From the NCBI RefSeq assembly GCF_017163935.1, contig NZ_JABVZR010000001.1, positions 806,001 through 870,000 of the forward strand: a stretch of 64,000 bases of DNA, read 5' to 3'. Every line of letters begins with the position of its first letter. Within the stretch, counting starts at the first letter, position 1. Of this stretch, positions 1 through 7,249 are shown piece after piece. Position numbers and translations under genes: made by a program. This DNA is from Novosphingobium terrae (GTDB lineage Bacteria > Pseudomonadota > Alphaproteobacteria > Sphingomonadales > Sphingomonadaceae). Under the pieces are notes generated by a model, which made no database searches, had not been told where the DNA came from, and saw only the letters and a program-made list of their open reading frames with translations.

Positions 1-1385
1 GCCTGACGCAGCAGGTCCAGCCGCGTGCCGTCACCGAAATAGACCTTGGCGCCGAAGCTTTCGGCGATGTCGATCATCTCGATGTCCATATCGACCAGTG
101 TGACGGTGATCTCGCTGGCGATCAGCATCTGCGCCACCGTCTGGCCAAAGCGGCCATAGCCCACGATGATGGCTGTGGCCTGATCGGCGGCTTGCGGCCC
201 CTCGCGCTCGCCCTGAGGCTTGGCGGGCTCCTTGCGCAGCGGCTTGGTCAGCGCCATCAGGAACGGCGTGGTGGCCATGGAGACGGTGACGATGGCGCCG
301 AACAGGCTGGCTGCATCCGGGGCGATCAGATAGGCGTTCTGGGCCTGCGCAAACAGCACGAAGCCGAATTCGCCGCCTTGCGAGAGCAGCAGGCCCAGCG
401 CCAGCGCGCCGCGCCATGTCATGCGGAAGGCAAGGCCGATCAGCGAGATCACCAGCGTCTTCATCAGCACCAGCGCCAGTGCCATGGCGATGACGAACAG
501 CGGTCGCTCGGCAATGGCATGCAGGTTGAGCATCATGCCGACGGTGAGGAAGAACAGGCCGAGCAGGATCGAGCGGAAGGGCTCGACATCGGCCTCCAGC
601 TCATGGCGATAGGGGGAATCGGCCAGCATCACACCGGCCACGAAGGCGCCCAGCGCGGTGGAGAGGCCCAGGGTCTCCATCACGGCGGCGGATGCCATCA
701 CGGTGAAGAGCGCGGCGACGATGAACATCTCGCGCTCGCCCAGATTGCCGATCAGGCGGAACAGGGGGCGGATCAGATAGCGGCCCGCAAGGATCAGCCC
801 AGCCACCGCCAGCAGCGTGAAGAGCGCCAGCTGCCAGCCCGGAGGGCCATTGGCGTCCGCCGGATTGCGGCTGAGTGTGGCAATGATGGTGATCAGCGGG
901 ATGATCGAGAGGTCCTGAAACAGCAGGATGGCGAAGGTCCGCTCACCAAAGGGCGTTCGCATCCGGCCAGAAGCCTGCAGCATCGGCAGCACCTGCGCCG
1001 TGGAGGAGAGCGCCAGCGGCAGACCCAGCGCCAGAGCGGCGGTGGTGGAAAAGCCGGTGCCAAGCCAGATCATGCCCGCCAGCGCCAGCCCGCACAGCGT
1101 GACCTGCAACAGGCCGAGGCCCAGAATATCGCGCTTCATGCGCCACAGGCGGGCGGGGTTCAGTTCAAGCCCGACAAGGAACAGCAGCAAAGTGATGCCC
1201 AGTTCGGCGATGCCCATCTTCTGGTCGGCCTCACCCACCAGACCCAGCACCTGCGGGCCCACCACCGCGCCCGCCACCAGATAGCCCAGCGTGGCGCCTA
1301 GACCCAGCCGCCGGAACAGCAGCACAAAGACCATGGCGAAACCAAGCAGCAGGAAACCGTCGTGAAGCAGCGAGTGATGGGTCAT
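1..1385 (-). CDS. KefB/KefC-type monovalent cation:proton antiporter, C-terminus cut by window edge
   Basis: Starts at the ATG at 1385 and runs off the left edge without a stop, so about 461 residues are visible. The N-terminal part is a hydrophobic CPA2 antiporter domain with the motifs [11 protein letters not shown] and [15 protein letters not shown] near residues 30-70 and many further membrane segments. From about residue 400 a cytosolic RCK/TrkA-N fold begins with the Rossmann motif [16 protein letters not shown] and the acidic strand end VTLVDMD, which binds nucleotide and gates transport in this family. The predicted role is K+ (or Na+) efflux in exchange for protons at the inner membrane. 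Whether glutathione adducts gate it, as in true KefB/KefC, cannot be seen. It is transcribed away from tRNA-Pro. Confidence 0.85.
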   Translation of the reverse strand, partial: MTHHSLLHDGFLLLGFAMVFVLLFRRLGLGATLGYLVAGAVVGPQVLGLVGEADQKMGIAELGITLLLFLVGLELNPARLWRMKRDILGLGLLQVTLCGLALAGMIWLGTGFSTTAALALGLPLALSSTAQVLPMLQASGRMRTPFGERTFAILLFQDLSIIPLITIIATLSRNPADANGPPGWQLALFTLLAVAGLILAGRYLIRPLFRLIGNLGEREMFIVAALFTVMASAAVMETLGLSTALGAFVAGVMLADSPYRHELEADVEPFRSILLGLFFLTVGMMLNLHAIAERPLFVIAMALALVLMKTLVISLIGLAFRMTWRGALALGLLLSQGGEFGFVLFAQAQNAYLIAPDAASLFGAIVTVSMATTPFLMALTKPLRKEPAKPQGEREGPQAADQATAIIVGYGRFGQTVAQMLIASEITVTLVDMDIEMIDIAESFGAKVYFGDGTRLDLLRQ

Positions 1386-1562
1386 GAGGGGGCAAGAATC
1401 CTTTCGCTGCCGGTGTAGCGGCAATTGCGTGACGGGCAAATGTCAGGATGGGACATTGACTGTGTCCGGGGGGCATGCACAGCTTTTGCACAGTGGTCTG
1501 TCACAGACGTGTCGCTTTCCGCTTGCGCTGTGTGTTTGGCAAACCTAAGGGCGGTTGCGCGT

Positions 1563-1642
<80 letters not shown>

Positions 1643-1737
1643 CCTGCTAAAGCCTTGAAAACGCACCTGTTAATTCCGGTGGAGTAGAGTCTGTACCCCA
1701 GGCTGTACCACCCGTTGTACGACGGATGTGTTTGAAT

Positions 1738-1872
1738 ATGGGTACTCCCAATCTTAGCTTATGGCGCCGCAACCTGATTGCCGGTGGTCATCGCATTCCC
1801 CTGTCGGACAGGAAATTTTATCAAGCGTGGGTCACTGCTGGAAGCCTTACGGCAGCAGTCGAGGCATTATGA
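1738..1872 (+). CDS. possible 44-codon small ORF or gene relic downstream of tRNA-Pro
   Basis: The stretch from 1640 to 1955 holds no long gene. An ATG at 1738 opens a 44-codon frame beginning MGTPNLSLWRRNLIAGG and ending TAAVEAL, with a stop at 1870. Its composition looks protein-like (a basic start, then a helix-turn-helix-like end), but no ribosome binding site stands out and I do not recognise a family. The site just behind a tRNA 3' end is where integrase-borne elements insert, so this could be a truncated remnant of one. The TGTACC words at 1692-1720 are short imperfect repeats of unknown meaning. Confidence 0.2.
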   Translation: MGTPNLSLWRRNLIAGGHRIPLSDRKFYQAWVTAGSLTAAVEAL

Positions 1873-1955
1873 ATGGCTTGTGGTGCCCTTGAAGTCCTGA
1901 TCAGAGCTGGGCGTCGAGGTGCCGCGAGCCATGCGCACCAGCGGCACGACCAGCT

Positions 1956-2486
1956 TCATGGATTGAACCCGATCGTATCCTTCGCCTTCTCGATTTGCGC
2001 CATGGCGCGGGCATGCAAGCCGGCATCGCCTTGCGTCATCGCTTCAAGCGCACGCAGCACCTCGCGCAGATATTTCATCGCAAAGCCCGGATCATGAGCC
2101 ACGATGGACGCCGTGTTGCTGATGATATCGGCCAGCTTCACGGTCTGCGCGCCCGATGAGATCGTGCCAAGCCGCGCCGCCTCGGCAGCCTTGCGGGCGG
2201 CGCGATTGCCTTCATGGCACTGATCGGTCAGATCCCAGACCATCTGCGCGACTTCGGCACCGAACTCCCGCTCGACATCCTCGCGCGTGACCGGCGTGTC
2301 CTCGATCGTGTCATGCAGCAGAGCGGCGGCCAACATTACATCATTGTGATGGGCCGCCGTCTTTACGATGCCCATCACCTCGATGGGGTGGTTGATATAG
2401 GGCTCGCCGGTGTATTTGCGGATTTGCTCCACGCTGGTGTGCGCTTCGGTTGCAAAGCTCAGGGCGCGGGACACGAGATCATTCAT
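1956..2486 (-). CDS. small SpoT/Mesh1-type HD-domain hydrolase, putative (p)ppGpp pyrophosphohydrolase
   Basis: 176 residues from the ATG at 2486, which has AAAGGG about seven bases upstream; an in-frame upstream ATG at 2513 lacks such a site. The protein is one HD domain with the SpoT hydrolase pattern: Arg-Lys followed by TGEPYINHP near residue 25, LLHDTIEDT near 55-65 with the His-Asp metal pair, and VKLADIISN near 125. No synthetase, TGS or ACT domain is present, so it has the size and layout of small alarmone hydrolases of the Mesh1 type. In that family the reaction is removal of the 3'-diphosphate of (p)ppGpp with Mn2+; other nucleotide substrates are possible. It lies 42 nt downstream of rtcA on the same strand with no visible terminator, suggesting cotranscription with the RNA-repair operon (inference). 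Confidence 0.8.
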   Translation of the reverse strand: MNDLVSRALSFATEAHTSVEQIRKYTGEPYINHPIEVMGIVKTAAHHNDVMLAAALLHDTIEDTPVTREDVEREFGAEVAQMVWDLTDQCHEGNRAARKAAEAARLGTISSGAQTVKLADIISNTASIVAHDPGFAMKYLREVLRALEAMTQGDAGLHARAMAQIEKAKDTIGFNP

Positions 2487-2528
2487 ACAAGCCCTTTCGC
2501 ATGATTGCCCCATGAACCCAACGCCTTG

Positions 2529-3557
2529 TTAGGCCACCGTAACGAGATGCTCACCCTCCGGCTGCTGCGCCACGCTGATCCGCTTGCCCGTGAAGCGCTG
2601 GGCGATATCGATGGCCGTCAGCAGATGCTGGCTCGGCTTGACGGTGGTGAAACCGCCTCCACCCGCCAGCACGAAAGGCAGGATCAACTGATCGGCCAGA
2701 TAGGGCCCGGCAAAAGCCTTCGCCTCCAGATAGCCCTTCATCCGCGCCGAGGCCGTCTTGGCCAGCCTTTCGGCAGGCACGCCCAACTGGCCGAAACCGC
2801 TGACGATCTCGGTGGTGTGAGCATAGCGCGCCTCCAGCATCAGGATGACGCCCGGCCCCTGATCCTCGGGCAACTGGCGCAAGGCGAAAGCATCCTGCGC
2901 CCAATCCGGCAAGCCTTCCGCCGCCCGTGCCAGCATCCGCTGGGCAACGTTGAAGGGCAGGCCGGTGAACAGGGCTTGGCCCGCCACATCCAGCGTTTCG
3001 CCACGATCAAGGCACTTGATCGGGCGCAGCGGAGCCGGGGCGATCTCCACCTCGATCCGCCCACCACCGCGCGGATAGAAGCCATGCCGCAGCAGACGCG
3101 CCGAAACCTGCGGCCCCATCCGGTTGATCACCGGCAGGAACACACGCTCGATAAAATCGAAGGGCGGCGCCATCATGTTATGCGTGCCGCCCTCCAGCAC
3201 CAGCCGCGAGGGACCATCGGCCAGCACCAGCGGCATCAGCACCGTCTGCAGCACCAGCCCGGTGCTGCCCGCCGTACCGACAGCGAAGTGGTACTCGCCG
3301 GGCGTCACCTTGCCGGGGCGGAAGGTCAGCTCCGAGGAACCGACCGTCAGCCCGCTGCATTCGCTGCCGGAGATCGCGCAGGCGGCCTCCACTGCTGTCA
3401 CATGCTGGCGCATCAGGCCGGGGCGGGAACGCTTGCCGCGAATATCGGTGATGCGGAAAGGCTTGGCCGTAACCAGCGACAGAGCGCATGAATTGCGCAC
3501 CATCTGCCCGCCGCCTTCGCCTTCCGATCCATCAATCGTAATCATCTGTCTCTTCAT
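2529..3557 (-). CDS. rtcA: RNA 3'-terminal phosphate cyclase
   Basis: 342 residues, the usual RtcA length. The start MKRQMITIDGSEGEGGGQ matches the family N-terminus with its glycine-rich loop, and RGKRSRPGLMRQH near residue 40 is the conserved substrate-binding stretch. GTAGSTGLVLQT and the FYPRGGG motif (near residue 180) are also family signatures. RtcA converts RNA 3'-phosphates to 2',3'-cyclic phosphates through an adenylylated enzyme, regenerating ends that RtcB can seal. The ATG at 3557 is preferred because it reproduces the family start; the ATG four codons later is possible. It lies 30 nt behind rtcB and is presumably driven by the sigma-54 promoter upstream of rsr. Confidence 0.95.
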   Translation of the reverse strand: MKRQMITIDGSEGEGGGQMVRNSCALSLVTAKPFRITDIRGKRSRPGLMRQHVTAVEAACAISGSECSGLTVGSSELTFRPGKVTPGEYHFAVGTAGSTGLVLQTVLMPLVLADGPSRLVLEGGTHNMMAPPFDFIERVFLPVINRMGPQVSARLLRHGFYPRGGGRIEVEIAPAPLRPIKCLDRGETLDVAGQALFTGLPFNVAQRMLARAAEGLPDWAQDAFALRQLPEDQGPGVILMLEARYAHTTEIVSGFGQLGVPAERLAKTASARMKGYLEAKAFAGPYLADQLILPFVLAGGGGFTTVKPSQHLLTAIDIAQRFTGKRISVAQQPEGEHLVTVA

Positions 3558-3587
3558 TCAATCAGGGCAGGTGCCCTGCGCCAAGGG

Positions 3588-4814
3588 TTATCCCTTCACG
3601 CAGACCACCTGCTTCAACGTATGGACGATCTCCACCAGATCGGCTTGCGCCGCCATCACAGCTTCGATCGGCTTGTAGGCGCGGGGCGTCTCATCGATCA
3701 CGCCCACATCCTTGCGGCATTCCACGCCCGCCGTATCGCGGATATGTTCATCGAGCGTGACCAGCTTTTTCGCTGCAGTGCGCGACATGATCCGCCCCGC
3801 GCCATGGCTGCAGCTGTCGAAGCTCTCCGGGTTGCCCAGCCCGCGCACGATAAAGCTCTTCGCCCCCATCGAGCCCGGGATGATCCCCAGAGTGCCCTTG
3901 GCCGCACGCACCGCCCCCTTGCGGGTGACCAGCACGTTCTCGCCAAAGTGGTTTTCCCGCGTCACATAGTTGTGATGGCAGTTCACCGCTTCCATCTCGG
4001 CCTCGAAAGGCTTGCTGATCTGCTTGCGCAGGGCGGCGATGACATTCACCATCATCATCCTGCGGTTCAGGGCGGCAAAGTCCTGAGCCCAGCCGACCGC
4101 CTCGACATAATCGTCGAAATGGTCGGTGCCTTCCGGGAAGTAGGCCAGATCCTGATCGGGCAGGTTGATATGCCATTTGCGCATGTCCTGCTTGGCCAGC
4201 TCGATGAAGAAGGTGCCGATGGCATTGCCCACTCCCCGCGAGCCGGAATGCAGCATCACCCAGACCCGCGCCTCAGTATCAAGGCACAGTTCGATAAAGT
4301 GATTGCCCGTGCCCAGCGTGCCCAGATGCGTCAGATTGTTGGTGTTCTTTAGCCGGGGATGCTTGGCGCAGATCCGTTCGAACCGCACGGCCAGCGTGGC
4401 CCAGGCCTCGACGATCGTCGGGGGCGGACTGCCCCATGAGCCATTGTCGCGCTGGCCGCGCCCCACGCTGCGCCCATGGGGCACAGCCTGCTCGATGGCG
4501 CTGCGGATGCCCTCCAGCGAGTCAGGCAGATCATGCGCCATCAGCGAGGTGCGCGCCGCCATCATGCCGCAGCCGATATCGACACCCACTGCCGCCGGGA
4601 TTACCGCGCCCCTGGTGGGGATCACCGATCCCACCGTGGCGCCGATCCCCACATGCACGTCGGGCATCGCCGCCACATGCTTGAAGACAAAGGGCATCTG
4701 CGCGGCGCGCGACAGCTGGTCGCGCGCTTCGTCCTCCACGGGAACGCCGCGCGTCCACATCTTCACAGGCACACCGCCTTCACGGGCCATCACATCATAG
4801 GTCGTCTGGGTCAT
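3588..4814 (-). CDS. rtcB: RNA-splicing ligase RtcB (canonical copy)
   Basis: 408 residues, full length for bacterial RtcB. Visible signatures are GVDIGCGMMAAR near residue 75, whose Cys is a Mn2+ ligand, GTLGTGNHFIEL near residue 170, LHSGSRGVG, CHHNYVTREN, and SHGAGRIMSR near residue 335, whose His is the guanylate acceptor in this family. RtcB joins 2',3'-cyclic phosphate or 3'-phosphate RNA ends to 5'-OH ends using GTP and Mn2+, and so repairs tRNA and rRNA cut by endonucleases. AAAGGAGG sits six bases ahead of the ATG at 4814, immediately after the last Y RNA unit. A second, divergent RtcB lies at 12957-14057. Confidence 0.97.
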   Translation of the reverse strand: MTQTTYDVMAREGGVPVKMWTRGVPVEDEARDQLSRAAQMPFVFKHVAAMPDVHVGIGATVGSVIPTRGAVIPAAVGVDIGCGMMAARTSLMAHDLPDSLEGIRSAIEQAVPHGRSVGRGQRDNGSWGSPPPTIVEAWATLAVRFERICAKHPRLKNTNNLTHLGTLGTGNHFIELCLDTEARVWVMLHSGSRGVGNAIGTFFIELAKQDMRKWHINLPDQDLAYFPEGTDHFDDYVEAVGWAQDFAALNRRMMMVNVIAALRKQISKPFEAEMEAVNCHHNYVTRENHFGENVLVTRKGAVRAAKGTLGIIPGSMGAKSFIVRGLGNPESFDSCSHGAGRIMSRTAAKKLVTLDEHIRDTAGVECRKDVGVIDETPRAYKPIEAVMAAQADLVEIVHTLKQVVCVKG

Positions 4815-4840
4815 GGCTGACCTCCTTTGCGTATCATGGT

Positions 4841-4943
4841 GCCGGCGACGAGATTTGGCGAGACTTCCGGATTGCTCCGGCGCGGAATTGAACCGCTCGG
4901 CCCTTGGGCCTTACCCGATGTAGTCCCACCGGCATTCGCCAGC
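4841..4943 (-). ncRNA. Y RNA-like tRNA mimic, unit 4 (minimal, no D-arm)
   Basis: Fourth and last unit of the tandem set between rsr and rtcB. The ends form the same two-part stem as in the other units: GCTGGCGA pairs with TCGCCGGC, then an unpaired internal loop (ATGCC opposite AAATCTCG), then GGTGGGAC pairs with GTCTCGCC. The insert holds a GGCC-CAAG-GGCC hairpin, a T-arm (GCGG-TTCAATT-CCGC) and an acceptor-like stem CCGGA/TCCGG closed by a GCAA tetraloop. The D-arm is missing. It is about 103 nt and ends 26 nt before the rtcB start. Confidence 0.8.
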
Positions 4944-4954
4944 GTTAAAATGGG

Positions 4955-5102
4955 TCACGGCGACGAGGTATGGGAAAGACATTGCCCAAAAGGGCGCCGC
5001 TCTGCCGTTAAGCTACGGGGCCTCACAGTGGTGGCCCCGGCAGGATTCGAACCCGCACCTGCATCGTGAGAGGATGTAGTCCTTGCCCGGCATTCGCCGT
5101 GA
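4955..5102 (-). ncRNA. Y RNA-like tRNA mimic, unit 3 (permuted tRNA with encoded CCA)
   Basis: The outer stem is nine perfect pairs, TCACGGCGA with TCGCCGTGA. After the internal loop (ATGCC opposite ATACCTCG), the upper stem pairs GGGCAAGGAC with GTCTTTCCC, with one bulged C. The insert reads as a tRNA in circularly permuted order: T-arm GCGGG-TTCGAAT-CCTGC first, then CGGGGCC-A-CCA, a six-base linker, then GGCCCCG and a D-arm with GG in the loop. The acceptor strands CGGGGCC and GGCCCCG pair over all 7 bp. A GCCC-TTTT-GGGC hairpin stands where the anticodon arm would be. Confidence 0.88.
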
Positions 5103-5116
5103 ATGAACAGTGGGCC

Positions 5117-5266
5117 GTGGCGACGAGGTATGGCGAGACGCGGTCCTTAAGCTACGTGTCGTCGGCGGGATTCGAACCCGCATCTCCCTTTCGGCATCAG
5201 CCTCAAGGGCGCTTTGACTCGTCGGACCTCGGTTTGGTGACATGTAGTCCCGCCGGCATTCGCCAC
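5117..5266 (-). ncRNA. Y RNA-like tRNA mimic, unit 2 (degenerate tRNA domain)
   Basis: The outer stem pairs GTGGCGA with TCGCCAC. The internal loop is ATGCC opposite ATACCTCG, and the upper stem GGCGGGAC pairs with GTCTCGCC. The T-arm (CGGG-TTCGAAT-CCCG) is intact, but the acceptor is reduced to a weak CGACG/CGTAG hairpin and the D-arm is only a remnant (GTAGCTTAAGGAC). A separate hairpin with CCCTT/AAGGG lies before the T-arm. The Ro-binding end is preserved better than the tRNA-like domain. Confidence 0.8.
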
Positions 5267-5296
5267 TTCTATCTAGTAAAATGGTTCGATAGGATC

Positions 5297-5433
5297 ACGG
5301 CGACGAGGATTGGAACAGACCGCCCCGAAGGGCTGGTGCTCTACCAGGCTGAGCTACCGCCCGTTTCCGGGCGAGCGGGATTCGAACCCGCGACATCCAC
5401 AGTGACAATGTAGTCCGTTCCGGCATTCGCCGT
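5297..5433 (-). ncRNA. yrlA: Y RNA-like tRNA mimic, unit 1 (best-preserved, YrlA-type)
   Basis: First unit, starting 8 nt after the rsr stop codon. The outer stem ACGGCGA/TCGCCGT is a perfect 7 bp, followed by an internal loop (ATGCC opposite AATCCTCG) and a 9-bp upper stem GGAACGGAC/GTCTGTTCC. The insert is a permuted tRNA: T-arm GCGGG-TTCGAAT-CCCGC, the 3' acceptor strand TCGCCCG, a GAAA tetraloop, the 5' acceptor strand CGGGCGG (7 bp with one wobble), a complete D-arm with GG in the loop, and a GCCC-TTCG-GGGC hairpin instead of an anticodon arm. Bacterial YrlA RNAs next to rsr are known to mimic tRNA in this way; the gene name is by analogy. Confidence 0.9.
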
Positions 5434-5441
5434 GATCTTTC

Positions 5442-6989
5442 TCACACCTCCGTTTGGTTGACGATGCTGATCCAATCGCGCGTCTCACCCCTGGCGAAAC
5501 GTGCCATCGCGTCGAACACCGCATCGGTGAAGCCACCGACATTCATGATGTCCTTGCCGTCCCTGGCCTGCGTGGTGCCATAGGGCTGGATGTCGATGCA
5601 GATCAGCTTCGCGCCCGGGTTGCGGGCCTTCAGCTTGCTCCACTCCGCCATCGTCGCCGTAGCGCCGTATCGCGAGGGATCGACCCAGGACTGATTGTCC
5701 GAGACGATCACCACCATATCCACCTTCGCCCGCTCCTTGTTGAGGAGCGCCAAAGGCGCCGAGACATTGGTGCCACCCCCGCCGATCCCCGCCAGCTTCG
5801 CCGCATTCACGGCAACGCGGGCATGGGGATCGAGGTCCAACGCCACCACCTGCTGCTCGAAGGGGATGACCCGAGCCTTGCTGTTCCGGCGCAGCACAGC
5901 GGCGGCAACCAGAGCGGCAACATCGATGCAACGCACCTTCGAACTGGCACCCTTGCGATAGCCGGTGACAGGCGAACCCATCGAACCCGACACGTCGGGG
6001 CATATCGCGATCCGCCCTTCCAGCGCGGGCACCAGCGCCAGCGAGGTTTCCAGCGCACTTTCCAAAGCGGCCTGAACCGCTAGTGGCACGCCATCACCAG
6101 CCTGCCCCAACGCCACCATCAGCTGATAGGGCATGGGGCGAACGCGCGCGATGGCCTCCACATCGGCCAGCCTTGCGGCCACCGCTTCGGTCACGCCCGT
6201 CACGCTGAAAGCACCGTTACGCGCCAGCGTGTTGAGGTTCATGCGCAGCGCCTGCCAGCCCATGCGGCTGGCCAGCACGGCCCACTGCTTGCCCGAAAGC
6301 GGGAAAGCAGTCAGCCATTCGAAAGGCACCGGAGGCAGTTCGCCCTTGGGCTCACGCTTCCATGCTTCGAAGGCGGCGATCTCCTGCGGCAGGGCAGCGA
6401 CATCATAAGGCTTGCCGATCAGCCAGCCATAGAACGCACGCCGCGCCGCATCCGCCGGAGCGGGATGCACCATCTTTACCACATCGGCCAGACTGGGGCT
6501 GGTGCCCGTCGCCGCCGCCATCAGGCGAGGCATCGAGGCCTGCTCCAGCCATTCCTTGACCAGCCGCTTGGGGCGGGTGCCCAGCGAGGTGCGGCCCACC
6601 TGACCCGAACGCATGATCTGCACAAAGCTGCGCAGCATGCGCCCATTGTCGATCACGCGGCGGAACACGGGAACCGCCAGATCGGGATCGGCGACGGTCA
6701 GCCAGGCCGCCAGCAGGGCAGGCATATCCTTCATCGCGCCGGAGGTGCGGGCATAGACCGCAGCCTTGGCCACAAACTCGGGCGAAACCGCCTGAGCCAC
6801 TGCCAACACATCGGCCAGCTGAGCCTCGGCGCCGGAATAGAAGCCATCGGCCAGCGTGCCCGTTGCAGCCAGCTGGGCCAGCTTGGCCTCGGGGCCATAG
6901 GCGTAGGCGGGCGCGCCGGACTGGTTGGCCATATCGGCGCGCGGCCAGACCTTGGCGGTCGGCGATGCAAAAAGGCTCTGATTGGCCAT
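5442..6989 (-). CDS. rsr: TROVE-domain RNA-binding protein, Ro60 orthologue (Rsr)
   Basis: 515 residues, normal for bacterial Rsr. Residues about 20-320 form the TROVE HEAT-repeat ring, with GFYSGAEAQLADVL, a block around RTSLGTRPKRLVKEWL and ASRMGWQALRMNLNTLARNGAF as recognisable parts. The C-terminal von Willebrand A domain begins near residue 325 and has an intact MIDAS motif, DVSGSMGSP at about 332-340, with TNVSAPLALL and SDNQSW completing the metal site. Ro proteins bind Y RNA on the outer rim and single-stranded 3' ends in the central hole, and work in RNA quality control and stress recovery. Four Y RNA units follow directly, then rtcBA. GGAAGGA lies 10 nt before the ATG, in a leader with a strong hairpin. 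Confidence 0.95.
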   Translation of the reverse strand: MANQSLFASPTAKVWPRADMANQSGAPAYAYGPEAKLAQLAATGTLADGFYSGAEAQLADVLAVAQAVSPEFVAKAAVYARTSGAMKDMPALLAAWLTVADPDLAVPVFRRVIDNGRMLRSFVQIMRSGQVGRTSLGTRPKRLVKEWLEQASMPRLMAAATGTSPSLADVVKMVHPAPADAARRAFYGWLIGKPYDVAALPQEIAAFEAWKREPKGELPPVPFEWLTAFPLSGKQWAVLASRMGWQALRMNLNTLARNGAFSVTGVTEAVAARLADVEAIARVRPMPYQLMVALGQAGDGVPLAVQAALESALETSLALVPALEGRIAICPDVSGSMGSPVTGYRKGASSKVRCIDVAALVAAAVLRRNSKARVIPFEQQVVALDLDPHARVAVNAAKLAGIGGGGTNVSAPLALLNKERAKVDMVVIVSDNQSWVDPSRYGATATMAEWSKLKARNPGAKLICIDIQPYGTTQARDGKDIMNVGGFTDAVFDAMARFARGETRDWISIVNQTEV

Positions 6990-7013
6990 GACGAAAAATC
7001 CTTCCGGTCTTCC

Positions 7014-7041
7014 GGGGCGGATGGCCTATTCCATCCGCCCC
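7014..7041 (-). promoter_or_regulatory. stable hairpin in the 5' leader of rsr
   Basis: GGGGCGGATGG and CCATCCGCCCC pair perfectly over 11 bp around a six-base loop, between the sigma-54 promoter and the rsr start. A second hairpin (GTCGGG/CCCGAC, about 7054-7077) sits at the predicted transcript start. No T-tract follows, so a role in transcript stability or translation is more likely than termination. Confidence 0.5.
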
Positions 7042-7089
7042 GTCTCACCTGCCTGTCGGGCTGTTCGACCGACCCGACGCCCAATGAAT

Positions 7090-7105
7090 TGCAGAGGGCG
7101 TGCCA
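7090..7105 (-). promoter_or_regulatory. sigma-54 promoter of the rsr-Y RNA-rtcBA operon
   Basis: The minus-strand sequence TGGCACGCCCTCTGCA matches the sigma-54 consensus, with GG and GC elements exactly 10 bases apart as required. A transcript would start near 7078, about 90 nt ahead of rsr. The neighbouring divergent gene encodes RtcR, a sigma-54 activator, and the AT-rich stretch at 7110-7230 is where its enhancer sites would lie. Confidence 0.85.
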
Positions 7106-7215
7106 GTTTGAAGAAGGGGCTTTCCAGAAAAATACATAACGCTGGTTTTAAACGATAATTTTTTAAATTCCCAAGATTGGCGCAAAGAATGCTGTTTTGA
7201 GATTTCTTGAATTTG

Positions 7216-7229
7216 TATCCTATGGGATA
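7216..7229. promoter_or_regulatory. inverted repeat ahead of rtcR, possible activator or autoregulatory site
   Basis: TATCC-TATG-GGATA is a perfect 5-bp dyad 21 nt before the rtcR start and about 110 bp upstream of the sigma-54 promoter, a normal distance for an enhancer-binding site. It occurs only once here, so the assignment is weak. Confidence 0.3.
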
Positions 7230-7249
7230 AGATGATAGAAATCTGGCGC

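Noticed and set aside
4841..5433. Ordinary tRNA genes or tRNA pseudogenes on the minus strand between rsr and rtcB
   Set aside because: T-arms and acceptor pieces occur in reversed order relative to the D-arms, there is no anticodon arm, and each piece is enclosed by the same covarying Y-type stem, which fits tRNA-mimicking Y RNAs.
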